Below are positions 15,442 to 24,191 of a DNA stretch of 38,176 nt, piece after piece; the stretch's first letter is position 1, and the number at the start of each line of letters is the position of its first letter. The position numbers and the translations under genes are program-made. The DNA is from Gemmatimonadota bacterium (GTDB lineage Bacteria; Gemmatimonadota; Gemmatimonadetes; Longimicrobiales; Gaopeijiaceae), in contig JAJDNI010000051.1 of the NCBI GenBank assembly GCA_022340755.1, forward strand, positions 1 through 38,176. The letters are read 5' to 3'. The notes under the pieces are model-generated. The model worked only from the letters and a program-made list of their open reading frames with translations, was not told the origin of the DNA and searched no databases.

Positions 15442-16701
15442 TATCGTCGTTCATTCCTGACCCTTCTCGGAGGAGGCGCCCTGGCGTGGCCCCGTACGCT
15501 GGAAGCGCTCGCCCGTCACTTCGATTCCGGTGGCGCCCCCGACGACGAGCTGTTCTGGGCAGAGGTGCGCACCGGCTTCCTCATCGCCCCGGACCGTATC
15601 TACCTGAACAACGGAACGCTGGGTCCTTCGCCGAGGGTCGCCGTCGACGCCGTAGCGGAGCACACGCGCCGTGTGGCGGCCACCTTCCCGCCGGGGGTCA
15701 ACTGGGAGGACCTCAAGCGCTCCGTCGCCGGCCTGGCGGGAGGTGACCCCGACGGGTTCGTCTTCCCGCGCAACACGACCGAGGCCATGAGCTTCGTGGC
15801 CAACGGCATGGATGTCGGCCCTGGGGACGAGGTCGTGACCACCGATCATGAGCACATCGGCGGAAAGGAGCCGTGGCGCCTCGCCACCACGCGGAGGCAC
15901 GCGAAGTACACGGTGGTCTCCCTCCCGGTGCCGGCCCCGTCTCCGGAGGCGCTCCTGGAGACGGTCTGGTCCGGAGTGTCGCCGGCAACCACGGTGGTCA
16001 TGGTGTCGCAGATGACGTTCACCACGGGCACCATCATGCCGGTGGCCGAGCTTGCGGCGCGTTGCAGGGAGCGGGGAATCACCCTGGCCGTGGACGGGGC
16101 TCATCCCCCGGGGATGATGCGTCTCGATATCGGCGCTCTGGGGGGGGATTTCTATGCGAGCTCTCCCCACAAGTGGATGCTCGCCCCGCAAGGCAACGGC
16201 ATGCTCTGGATGGCGGCCGACTGGCGGGAGCGACTCTGGCCCACGCTGGCGTCCGGCGGATGGGACGATCTGTCGTTGGGAGCCCAGCGCTTCAACCACC
16301 TGGGCACCTTCGACGAATCGCGCATGGCGGGACTCATCGCCTCCGCTGAGTTCCTGCAGCTGTTGGGAATGGATCGTGTCGAGGCCCGAGTGCGGCACCT
16401 GCGGGGGATCCTGGAGAAAGGGCTGCGATCGATCCCGGGCCTTACGGTGGTCACGCCGACTGACGAGTCCTTGAAGTGTGGCATGGTCTCGTTCCGCATC
16501 GACGGGGTCGACTCCCTCGACCTCCAGGTCCACCTGGCCCGAACGGCCAACGTACGCACGCGGGTGATCTCGGAATACGACTATGGCTTCATGCGTCTGT
16601 CGACGCATATCTACAATCGGCCCGCCGAGTTGGAGCGAGTCCTCGAGCTGCTCTCCGACGCGGCCCGCAACGGCGTTCCCTCCAGAGGCTCCGACGCGTG
16701 A
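15439..16701 (+). CDS. Tat-exported class V aminotransferase family protein (isopenicillin N epimerase-like)
   Basis: 420 residues starting at TTG 15439. The N-terminus is MYRRSFLTLLGGGALAWP, a twin-arginine export signal. The rest is a fold-type I PLP enzyme of the class V aminotransferase/cysteine desulfurase group: LNNGTLGPSPR (56-66), FPRNTTEAMSFVANG, D219 in LAVDGAH, and the PLP lysine K245 in SSPHKWMLAPQG. Close relatives are annotated as isopenicillin N epimerase-like or selenocysteine lyase-like; the substrate is unknown. Export of a PLP enzyme is notable. The gene's TGA overlaps the GTG start of the DUF2723 gene by four bases, so the two are translationally coupled. Confidence 0.85.
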   Translation: MYRRSFLTLLGGGALAWPRTLEALARHFDSGGAPDDELFWAEVRTGFLIAPDRIYLNNGTLGPSPRVAVDAVAEHTRRVAATFPPGVNWEDLKRSVAGLAGGDPDGFVFPRNTTEAMSFVANGMDVGPGDEVVTTDHEHIGGKEPWRLATTRRHAKYTVVSLPVPAPSPEALLETVWSGVSPATTVVMVSQMTFTTGTIMPVAELAARCRERGITLAVDGAHPPGMMRLDIGALGGDFYASSPHKWMLAPQGNGMLWMAADWRERLWPTLASGGWDDLSLGAQRFNHLGTFDESRMAGLIASAEFLQLLGMDRVEARVRHLRGILEKGLRSIPGLTVVTPTDESLKCGMVSFRIDGVDSLDLQVHLARTANVRTRVISEYDYGFMRLSTHIYNRPAELERVLELLSDAARNGVPSRGSDA

Positions 16702-18950
16702 CGAGCACGGAATCGGAAGATCCACAGGTCGCGGGGACGCCTCCGCCCCTCAGAGACGGCGGGGCTCGCCCACCGTATGGTCTCGCCCTGGCCACGGGGC
16801 TGGCGCTCTTCGCCCTGTACGTGCTGACCCTGGCCCCCAACACGGCGTTCTGGGACACCAGCGAATACATCGCGACGGCCTACATCCTGGGGATCCCCCA
16901 TCCCCCGGGGAATCCCCTCTTCGTGGTTCTGGCCCGGACGTGGCTGTTGCTGCTCTCTCCCCTCGGGCTCTCCGTCGCGGTCCGCGTGAACCTCTTTGCC
17001 GCGGCCACCAGCGCCGCCTCGAGCGCCTTCCTGATGCTGGTGGCCCACCGGATCCTGGTGCCCATTTTCGGGAACGATCGGCGCGCGTGCGTGGGTGGCG
17101 TCGTGGCGGCGCTCCTGGCGGGTACCGCGTTCACCGTGTGGAATCAGTCCACCGTGAACGAGAAGGTCTACACGGTGTCCGTGCTCATCATCGCTCTGGT
17201 GACCTGGCTCGCGGTGCGCTGGCGGGACCGCCGGGACGAGCCAGGGGCCGAGCGGTACCTGCTCTGGGCGGTCTTCCTGCTGGCCATTGGCCTCACCAAC
17301 CACCAGATGTCGGTGCTGCCATTGCCGGCCCTGGGGCTCTTCGTGCTTCTCAGCCAGCCGCGGGTCCTTCTTCGTCCCCGCGTCGTGGGGAGGGCAGTCC
17401 TTCTGGCGGTGGTGGGGCTCTCCTTCAATTTCGTGTTGCCCGTGCGGTCCGCCCTCGACCCCGTCATCAACGAGGGGGAGCCCGTCTGCTCGTCGGCGGC
17501 GGGCGCGGCGGTTGCCATCTACACCAACGGGCACGCGGGATGCCCCGCGCTGGCGTACAACCTGGCGCGCAAGCAGTACCAGAAGCCTCCGGTAACGCAG
17601 CGGATGGCACCGTTCGCCGCGCAGGTAAGAAACTACCTGCAATACTTCGAGTGGCAGTGGGGGAGGGGACTGGATCCGACGGAGCTCCCCGGCTCCCGAC
17701 GCCTTCCTGTCGCGTTGCTGTTCGGCGCGTTGGGCCTGGCGGGCTTGTGGGTCACATGGCGCGCGGACCGTGTGACGTTCGCGTATATGTTGACGCTCAG
17801 CCTGACGCTCACCCTCGTCCTCGTCTACTATCTCAACTTCAAATACGGCTACTCGCTCTCGCCCGAGATCACGGATCGGTCGCTGCACGAAGTGCGCGAG
17901 CGTGACTACTTCTTCATCGCCAGCTTCCTGCTCTGGGGGATGTTGGCGGGCATCGGCCTCGCGTGGATGTGGGGCGCTGTGGCCTCGACGCTGAAGGGAG
18001 CACGCAGGTACCTGGTCACGGCGCCCATCCTGGCGGTGGCGCTCATCCCGCTCGGCTTCAACTGGATGTGGGCGAGCCGGGCAGGGGATTGGGCCGCGCA
18101 CGACTGGGCATGGGACCTGCTCACCAGCGTGGAGCCGTACGGGATCATCTTCACCAACGGCGACAACGACACCTTCCCGCTCTGGTACCTCCAGGAAGTG
18201 GAGGGCGTGCGCAAGGACGTCACCGTCATCGTCGGCCAGTACCTGTTCACGGACTGGTATCCGCGCCAGCTCGCCCGGCTGACCGCTCCGGACCGTCAGC
18301 GTCCCTTCGACCCTGACCTCGTGCCCGGTCTGTACGCCGCGCCCCCCGAGCCGCCGACCCATTCCATCACGACGCTCACCGACGATCAGATGAATGCCGT
18401 CGGCCCTGCCAGGTTGAGCGAGGACGCGACCATCCACCTCCCGCGGATCGACGTGGTCTACCCCGCGGGCGCGGAGCTTAACCGCGCCGACCAGCTGGCG
18501 CTGGCGTTCATCCACGACTCCATCGAGGAGCGCCCCATCTATTTTGCAGGGGCGGGGGGCCTGATCACCGACCTGGGTCTCGACCGTTGGGGCGTGCGCC
18601 AGGGCCTGGCCGTGAAGCTCGAGCCCCGTACGCTCGCCGATTCCCTCCCACCGGGCCTGGTGCGAGGGTCCAGACCCTACGGTGCCGAGGTCTTCGACCT
18701 GCCGCGCTCCCTGGAGTTGTACCAGAAGGTCTACCGTTATGGTGGGCTTCGTGATCGGGCCGTGTGGGCGGACCGGTCCACGCTGAACATTCCCTGGCAC
18801 TACTACGCCATGGCGCTCCAGCTCTCCGACGTGGTGCGCACGGCCACGGCGGATTCAAGCCTGGTGAGAGACCTCCAGAGCGATGCCCTGGCGTTCCGCG
18901 TGGTGTCGGAAGGCGGTGCCCTCGGAACACCGACGGATTCCGGCGGCTAG
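16698..18950 (+). CDS. DUF2723 family multi-pass membrane protein
   Basis: 750 residues from GTG 16698 (GTGA overlap with the aminotransferase). After a short charged lead come about 10-12 transmembrane helices (roughly residues 28-500). The family signature lies at the start of the membrane part: LTLAPNTAFWDTSEYIATAY and GIPHPPGNPLFVVLARTW. These resemble GT-C glycosyltransferases, with an acidic motif in the first loop. A C-terminal soluble part contains IFTNGDNDTFPLWYLQEVEG, DVTVIVGQYLFTDWYPRQL and RPIYFAG, also DUF2723 hallmarks. The family is proposed to act as protein or lipid glycosyltransferases at the membrane; the donor and acceptor are not established here. Coupling with an exported PLP enzyme suggests a shared periplasmic or envelope task (inference). 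Confidence 0.9.
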   Translation: MTSTESEDPQVAGTPPPLRDGGARPPYGLALATGLALFALYVLTLAPNTAFWDTSEYIATAYILGIPHPPGNPLFVVLARTWLLLLSPLGLSVAVRVNLFAAATSAASSAFLMLVAHRILVPIFGNDRRACVGGVVAALLAGTAFTVWNQSTVNEKVYTVSVLIIALVTWLAVRWRDRRDEPGAERYLLWAVFLLAIGLTNHQMSVLPLPALGLFVLLSQPRVLLRPRVVGRAVLLAVVGLSFNFVLPVRSALDPVINEGEPVCSSAAGAAVAIYTNGHAGCPALAYNLARKQYQKPPVTQRMAPFAAQVRNYLQYFEWQWGRGLDPTELPGSRRLPVALLFGALGLAGLWVTWRADRVTFAYMLTLSLTLTLVLVYYLNFKYGYSLSPEITDRSLHEVRERDYFFIASFLLWGMLAGIGLAWMWGAVASTLKGARRYLVTAPILAVALIPLGFNWMWASRAGDWAAHDWAWDLLTSVEPYGIIFTNGDNDTFPLWYLQEVEGVRKDVTVIVGQYLFTDWYPRQLARLTAPDRQRPFDPDLVPGLYAAPPEPPTHSITTLTDDQMNAVGPARLSEDATIHLPRIDVVYPAGAELNRADQLALAFIHDSIEERPIYFAGAGGLITDLGLDRWGVRQGLAVKLEPRTLADSLPPGLVRGSRPYGAEVFDLPRSLELYQKVYRYGGLRDRAVWADRSTLNIPWHYYAMALQLSDVVRTATADSSLVRDLQSDALAFRVVSEGGALGTPTDSGG

Positions 18951-19000
18951 AGCGTCGAGGGACTCGGGAAGGTCGAGCAGGGGCCGGTCGGGACGGCACC

Positions 19001-20470
19001 TCAGCCGGCGTACAGGTCCGCCCGTGTGGGTGGCAGGGAGACCGAACCGTCTGCGGCGGGCTTGCCCCAAAGCGTCTGCACCACGCCGATGTGACCCGCG
19101 GTGAAGAAGTGGGCGCTGCCGGCCATGTAGATACGCCATACCCGGTACGTGGCCTCCCCAACCAATCTCCGTGCCGCTTCGTGGTTGGCCTCCAGGCGGC
19201 GCACCCAATGGCGCAACGTGCGTGCGTAGTGCTCGCGCAGGCTTTCCACGTCCCGCAACTCGAGTCCTTCCCGTTCGCCCGGCGCGGTCAGCTCCGCCAC
19301 GCTCACGAGCTCGGAGTCGGGAAAGACGTACCGGGGGATGAAGGATGTCAGTGGTCTGAGAGCGATCAAGCGGACGCGCTGCAGCCGGTCCGGCGGGCCC
19401 TCGAGCGACACGATCCCATGGTTCAGGAACAGCCCACCGGGCTCCAGGTGGCAAGCGACTTCGCGGAAGTAGGTTCGCATGCGCCGCCGGCCCACATGCT
19501 CGACCATGCCCACGCTGGCGATCTTGTCGAAGCGCATGTCGGATGGGAGGTCCCGGTAGTCCCGCACCTCCACGGCGCACTTGTCTTGCAGACCGGACGC
19601 CGCGATGCGCTCCCGGGCCTGACGGGCCTGAGGGTCGCTAAGGGTGATTCCCAGCGCGCGCACGCCGTAGCGCTCGACGGCGTGCAAGACCAGCGCACCC
19701 CATCCGCACCCGATGTCCAACAGGCGGTCTCCGGGGCTGAGGCGGAGCTTCCGACAGATGTGATCGAGCTTGGCTTCCTGTGCAGCGTCCAGGTCTGTGG
19801 ATTCCGACGGGAAGTACCCGCAGGAATAGACGAGCCGGCGGTCCAGGAAGAGCCGGTAGAAGTCGTTTCCGACGTCATAGTGGCTGCGCACCGCTGCGGC
19901 GTCGCGGGCACGCGAGTGCCTTCGGCCCCGTTGGGCCCGGGCAGGGGACACCCCGTTGGGGCTGTCCTCGGCCTCCTCCCCACGGGGGAGCCGTAGCGCC
20001 CCGGTCACCAGCCGGAGCAACCGCCCGGGATGGCGGAGCCGGTCCGCGACCTGCTCCGCGACCGCCGTCGCTGCTTCGGCGCTCCCTTCGAGGTCGATGT
20101 GTCCCTGCGTGTAGGCAGCGCCCATCGCGGCCTGTGTCGGTGGTAGGAGCATGCGCCTGAGGGCGCCGGGGTGACGGAGAGCGAGGACGAAGGCGACTTC
20201 GCCCGACGGCCGGTCTTCGCTGCCATCCCAGAAGCGCACGGCGAAGTTGCGTTCGGGCAGCGGCCCGAACAGCGCATCCAGCAGGACGCGGGAGCGTGAC
20301 AGCGCCGGGCCGGTGAGGACCTCGTCCTCGCGAGGGGGTCGGGAGTCGGGCGTGGAGGTGGTAGCCGCTTCCCGGACTTCTCGGGACGGCGTTCGCCTCC
20401 CCTCGGGCCGTGAACGCGTGTACTGCCGATCTCGGCCCCGATCCTTTTGCTGCTTACGCGTCGAGGGCAT
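19001..20470 (-). CDS. cfa: cyclopropane-fatty-acyl-phospholipid synthase
   Basis: 489 residues. The first 50 or so are basic and disordered (MPSTRKQQKDRGRDRQYTRS), unlike E. coli Cfa. Then comes an N-terminal lipid-binding domain, and from about 195 the SAM-dependent methyltransferase core: HYDVGNDFYRLFLD, YSCGYF (215-220), SAM loop D252-I-G-C-G-W-G258, SVGMVEHVGRRRMRTYF and LFLNHGIVS. The enzyme transfers a methylene from SAM to double bonds of membrane phospholipids. ATG 20470 has GAGGTG about 8 bases upstream. It is convergent with the DUF2723 gene and divergent from the APC transporter. Confidence 0.92.
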   Translation of the reverse strand: MPSTRKQQKDRGRDRQYTRSRPEGRRTPSREVREAATTSTPDSRPPREDEVLTGPALSRSRVLLDALFGPLPERNFAVRFWDGSEDRPSGEVAFVLALRHPGALRRMLLPPTQAAMGAAYTQGHIDLEGSAEAATAVAEQVADRLRHPGRLLRLVTGALRLPRGEEAEDSPNGVSPARAQRGRRHSRARDAAAVRSHYDVGNDFYRLFLDRRLVYSCGYFPSESTDLDAAQEAKLDHICRKLRLSPGDRLLDIGCGWGALVLHAVERYGVRALGITLSDPQARQARERIAASGLQDKCAVEVRDYRDLPSDMRFDKIASVGMVEHVGRRRMRTYFREVACHLEPGGLFLNHGIVSLEGPPDRLQRVRLIALRPLTSFIPRYVFPDSELVSVAELTAPGEREGLELRDVESLREHYARTLRHWVRRLEANHEAARRLVGEATYRVWRIYMAGSAHFFTAGHIGVVQTLWGKPAADGSVSLPPTRADLYAG

Positions 20471-20668
20471 GACGTCACACCTCGTGCGGGCGAACCGGTG
20501 CCCCTCAACATGCGCACCCTTCGCGACGAGCGCCAACCCCGGTCGTTGAAGGGGGGCGTTCAACCGGCACCACGACTCCCGGTTGACACCGGGGCCCGCG
20601 CCCGGCGAAGGTGCGTGTCGACCCGGCGGATGGAGGTGCGGTTCGCCGAACCACGACGGAGAGGTCCC

Positions 20669-21973
20669 TTGAAGAAGAACGGAAAGGGAATGGGTGTCCT
20701 GAGCCTGGCGGCCATCGGCATCGGCGGCATGGTCGGTGGGGGCATCTTCGCCGTGTTGGGCCTCTCCGTGCAGCTGGCTCATGGAGGCGCCCCGGTAGCG
20801 TTCTTCGTGGGCGGCGTCGTGGCGCTGCTGACGACGTACGCCTACGTGCGGCTCACGGTCTCCCTCCCCAACCGGGGTGGGACCGTGGCGTTCCTGAACG
20901 CCGCGTTCGGCTCGGGGCTCCTCAGCGGGACCCTGAACATCCTGCTCTGGATCAGCTACATCGTCATGCTGGCGCTCTACGCGTCGGCGTTCGGCTCGTA
21001 CGGAGCCAGCTTCTTCTCCGACGCTCACGCCGCGTTGGCGAAGCACCTCCTCCTGAGCGGGGTGGTCGTGGCCATCACGGTCCTGAACGCCCTGAGCGCA
21101 GACCTCATCGGGCGTGCAGAAGACTTCATCGTCGCCGTCAAGCTCGTCATCCTGCTGGTGTTCGTGGGGGTGGGGATGACGCAGGTGCACGCAGCGGCGG
21201 TGGCTCCCGCGACGTGGTCGTCCCCGCTGGGCCTCATCTCGGGCGGGATGATCATCTTCTTGGCATTCGAGGGCTTCGAGCTCATCGCCAATGCCGCCGA
21301 AGACGCGGCGGACGCGAAGCGCGACATGCCCCGCGCGTTCTTCGGGGCCGTGCTCTTCGTCATCGCGCTGTACGTGATGGTGGCACTGGTGACGGTGGGC
21401 AGCGTGCCCGTGGACAAGATCGTCGCCGCCCGCGACTACGCCCTGGCGGAGGCGGCCCGGCCCACCATGGGGCAGGCGGGCTTCAGCCTCATCGCGTTCG
21501 CCGCGCTCCTGTCCACCGCCAGCGCCATCAATGCGACGCTCTACGGGGCGGCGCGGCTGTCCTTCACCATCGCCAAGTCCGGGGAGCTTCCTGAACTCCT
21601 GGAGAAGAACGTCTGGCATAAGCCTCTGGAGGGGCTGCTCATCACGAGCGTCGCCACGCTCCTGCTCGCCAACCTCTTCGACCTGACCAGCATCTCTCTT
21701 ATGGGAAGCGCAGGCTTCCTGTTGATCTTCGCGGCGGTGAACCTCGCGAACGTGAAGCTCGCGGCGCGGACCGCCAGCCGTGCGTGGATCTCGTGGCTGG
21801 GCGTTCTTGCGTGCGCCGGCGCGTTCGCCGTCCTGGTGGGGCACGTCCTCACCACGGATCCTGTTCGGGCGACGACCCTCGCGGCCATGGTGGTGCTGTC
21901 GTTCCTCGCCGAAGTGGCCTACAGAGTCTTACGCGGCAAGGGGATCTACGTGCACCGGGAGGGGACCGGCTGA
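20669..21973 (+). CDS. APC-family amino acid permease
   Basis: 434 residues with about 12 predicted transmembrane helices. The first helix carries the APC signature LAAIGIGGMVGGGIFAVLGL, and helix 6 carries LAFEGFELIANAAEDAADAKRD. This is an amino acid or polyamine transporter of the APC superfamily; specificity cannot be read. I prefer TTG 20669, preceded by GGAGAGG with a 4-base spacer, because it places the helix-1 motif about 16 residues from the start as is usual. ATG 20630 (447 residues) is the alternative. A TTGACA sits at 20583-20588, but no good -10 follows at 16-18 bases. Confidence 0.88.
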   Translation: MKKNGKGMGVLSLAAIGIGGMVGGGIFAVLGLSVQLAHGGAPVAFFVGGVVALLTTYAYVRLTVSLPNRGGTVAFLNAAFGSGLLSGTLNILLWISYIVMLALYASAFGSYGASFFSDAHAALAKHLLLSGVVVAITVLNALSADLIGRAEDFIVAVKLVILLVFVGVGMTQVHAAAVAPATWSSPLGLISGGMIIFLAFEGFELIANAAEDAADAKRDMPRAFFGAVLFVIALYVMVALVTVGSVPVDKIVAARDYALAEAARPTMGQAGFSLIAFAALLSTASAINATLYGAARLSFTIAKSGELPELLEKNVWHKPLEGLLITSVATLLLANLFDLTSISLMGSAGFLLIFAAVNLANVKLAARTASRAWISWLGVLACAGAFAVLVGHVLTTDPVRATTLAAMVVLSFLAEVAYRVLRGKGIYVHREGTG

Positions 21974-21979
21974 GGGGGG

Positions 21980-22014
21980 GCATCGCACCGGCCGGGACGT
22001 CGACCCGGCGATGC
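21980..22014. terminator. possible bidirectional terminator hairpin
   Basis: GCATCGC (21980-21986) pairs with GCGATGC (22008-22014), with an inner CGGG/CCCG pairing and an asymmetric bulge, in the short gap between the convergent APC gene and the lipoprotein gene. Confidence 0.35.
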
Positions 22015-22032
22015 GCCTCCGACGTCACGCGC

Positions 22033-22605
22033 TCACCCGCCCAGGCAGGGACTCGGCGGATACACGAAGGACGGGGGCTCGGGCTGCGGGTACAGCTGGA
22101 TCAGGCCTTTCATTGTGGTCAGCACGTCCACGGGTCCGTCGGGCGCGGGCGTGATGTCCCCACGGGGATGGATGGTCTCGCCGGCGTAGTATCCGCTGCC
22201 GATACGCCCGTTCAGGACGAGATGGTGATTGGCGATAACACCGCTCACCCCGGCGTCCAGAACGTAGTCCGGATTGTCGCCCTGGATGCTCAGACGGTAC
22301 TCGACGTGGTCGACGATGCCCGTCAGGCCGGACCGAGGATGGAGGAGTTGCATGTACCCGCAGGCCCGATCGCCCACGTACACGGTTCCGAACCAGTCGG
22401 CCCCGTCCGGATTGAGCTCGAATCGGAGTGCCAGCGATGACGGCGGCTCCGGCTGCAGATTCAGGTCGACGACAGGCTCTGCGGCGCGCCCCATTTCCGC
22501 GTCCGCCGGACGGGGTCGCGTCACCCCATCGGTGCAGGCGGCGGTGGCAACGAGAGCCAGAGCGAGCGTGGCTCCGGAGATGCAGTGGTGGTCCCGGCAC
22601 GACAT
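22033..22605 (-). CDS. putative lipoprotein with terminal QPEPPS motifs
   Basis: 190 residues from ATG 22605, with a lipoprotein signal: MSCRDHHCISGATLALALVA then TAAC, so the lipidated cysteine would be C24. The mature part contains no domain I recognise. QPEPPS occurs twice, at 51-56 (LNLQPEPPSSL) and 174-179 (LYPQPEPPSFV), flanking a likely beta-rich core with GTVYVGDRACGYMQLL, VEYRLSIQGDNPDYVLDAGV and LNGRIGSGYYAG. The last residues are PPSPCLGG. It is probably an outer-membrane or periplasmic lipoprotein of unknown role. An upstream in-frame ATG at 22671 would bury the signal and is less likely. No strong Shine-Dalgarno is visible. Confidence 0.65.
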   Translation of the reverse strand: MSCRDHHCISGATLALALVATAACTDGVTRPRPADAEMGRAAEPVVDLNLQPEPPSSLALRFELNPDGADWFGTVYVGDRACGYMQLLHPRSGLTGIVDHVEYRLSIQGDNPDYVLDAGVSGVIANHHLVLNGRIGSGYYAGETIHPRGDITPAPDGPVDVLTTMKGLIQLYPQPEPPSFVYPPSPCLGG

Positions 22606-22654
22606 GACCGACTTGCGGTGCAAGAACCACGCCGAACGGAGTGCCAGGGCTGGC

Positions 22655-22684
22655 GACGGGGGCCACCGCAAGGTGACCCCCGTC
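22655..22684 (-). terminator. hairpin downstream of the M56 gene
   Basis: GACGGGGGCCACC and GGTGACCCCCGTC (12 of 13 pairs, GCAA loop) lie 26 bases after the M56 stop on the minus strand, before the lipoprotein gene. No T run, so it may be a pause or a 3' stabiliser. Confidence 0.4.
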
Positions 22685-22709
22685 GGGGCGAGCCGGGCGA
22701 AGCCTCTCT

Positions 22710-24191
22710 CTACTCTTCCCCTCCGCCGCGGGCCGCCTTCTTCGTCGTGATGTGGATGACGCTCTTCCCCGCGGATCCGCCCTTGACCACGTCGATGTGG
22801 TCGATGGTGGAGACGTCGAGGGTGGACGGATCGCCGTGGAACGGCTTGCCGTCGAGGGTGACGGTGGCCTCGTCCCCGGCGAAGCTCGGGTCTTTCTCCA
22901 GCTTCGTCACGCCGGTGAAGACCGTCGTGTCCGTGACGGGCGGCAACGGCTCCGTTATCTCCTTCAGCCGCTGCCGCTCGAACTCCTTCTCCCGTACCGC
23001 GCGGGGGGTATCGAGCCCCTTCTTCGTCGTGACGCGGATGACGCCCCCCGCCGCGGCCTGCCCCATCATCGCCATGGCCGCCGGGCCCTTGACGACCTCG
23101 ATGCTCGCGATGTCGGCCTCACCGAGGGAGCCCACGATCTCCGAAGGCTTCCCCGGGACGAGGACCTCATCCACGAACACCAGGGGCTGCTCGCCGATCT
23201 GCCGGGCCACCACATCCGCTACCGATGCCGTGTCCTCCATCACCGTCGACAGCCGGTCGTCACTTCCCGGGGTCCGCAAGCCCGTGGGGGCCGGTGCCTC
23301 GCACGCCAGCGCCACCACCAACACCGCCGCGGCCGCCGCTCCCAGGGCTTTCATTCTTCCTTTTTTCCGGGCACCTCCGACGATCATTCTGAGCCTCCGT
23401 TCCAGTAGAGAGGGGGGATTGGAGAGGGCGGCCACCGGAAGAACGGAGAGAGGGAGGCCGGGGACGTGGGTGCCGATCTTCAGGAGCACGGCACCGTAGG
23501 CCGCCGGAGACGCACCCCGGCGGAGGACGCGGGCGTCGCAGTCGAGCTCCACCGCCGCCCGCAGGCGTCGGATCTGCCACCAGAAGGCCACGTTCCATGG
23601 CGCGGCCACCACGGTGAAGGCGGCGGCCAGGAGGGCCGGGGCATCGCCTGCGCGGCGATGCTCCGCCTCGTGGAGGAGCACGAGGCGCAACTGCTCCGGC
23701 GCCAGCCCGAGCGCCCAGCGAGGCACCACCACCCGGGGACGGCCGAATCCGAGGAGCGCGGGCCCGAAGCCGTCGGAGACGAGCAACTCCGTGTCGCCCG
23801 AGTGTGCCGAGGGCCATCTGCGGGCCTTGAGCGAGAGTCGGGCGAGGCCTCCGATCAACCCGCTACCGAGTAGGACCGTTGCCACCACCCAGAGCCCGAG
23901 AATCCACGGCTCGAGCCGCTCCAGGGCCGACGGGACCGTCGACATGGCTCCCAGGCCCTGCGCGAGGAGCTCCAGGGGGAGCGCGGTGACGCCTGTCGCA
24001 GCGCCGGGCGCCGCCAGAGCGCCTGCCGGTCTCACCAGAGCCAGCACCGGGAGGGCCACCGACACCGCCAGGGCCGCCGCCCAGGCGAAGCGGCCGGGAC
24101 GTCCACGGGCCCGAAGCGCCCACTCCCCGGCCGCCGCCGCCACCGACACCAGCCCTCCCACCAGGAGGGTGTATCCCATCCACAGCGCCAT
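22710..24191 (-). CDS. BlaR1-type M56 metallopeptidase fused to two TonB-plug-like repeats
   Basis: 493 residues. Residues 1-300 form a BlaR1/MecR1-like M56 membrane peptidase: helices at about 5-22, 35-53, 94-117 and 282-298, zinc motif H174-E-A-E-H178, and the downstream acidic ligand in ELDCDARV (about 215). Where BlaR1 has a penicillin-sensing domain, this protein has two TonB-receptor plug-like units: 336-391 (PLVFVDEVLV ... IASIEVVKGP ... GGVIRVTTKKG) and 442-485 (ATVTLDGKPF ... IDHIDVVKGG ... SVIHITTKKA). It probably senses an envelope signal and cleaves the repressor encoded just upstream; that follows the BlaR1-BlaI paradigm and is inference. ATG 24191 shares one base with the repressor's TGA. 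Confidence 0.85.
   Translation of the reverse strand: MALWMGYTLLVGGLVSVAAAAGEWALRARGRPGRFAWAAALAVSVALPVLALVRPAGALAAPGAATGVTALPLELLAQGLGAMSTVPSALERLEPWILGLWVVATVLLGSGLIGGLARLSLKARRWPSAHSGDTELLVSDGFGPALLGFGRPRVVVPRWALGLAPEQLRLVLLHEAEHRRAGDAPALLAAAFTVVAAPWNVAFWWQIRRLRAAVELDCDARVLRRGASPAAYGAVLLKIGTHVPGLPLSVLPVAALSNPPSLLERRLRMIVGGARKKGRMKALGAAAAAVLVVALACEAPAPTGLRTPGSDDRLSTVMEDTASVADVVARQIGEQPLVFVDEVLVPGKPSEIVGSLGEADIASIEVVKGPAAMAMMGQAAAGGVIRVTTKKGLDTPRAVREKEFERQRLKEITEPLPPVTDTTVFTGVTKLEKDPSFAGDEATVTLDGKPFHGDPSTLDVSTIDHIDVVKGGSAGKSVIHITTKKAARGGGEE

Noticed and set aside
20583-20611. TTGACA at 20583 as a promoter for the APC transporter
   Set aside because: A perfect -35 match, but no acceptable -10 at 16-18 bases; likely chance.
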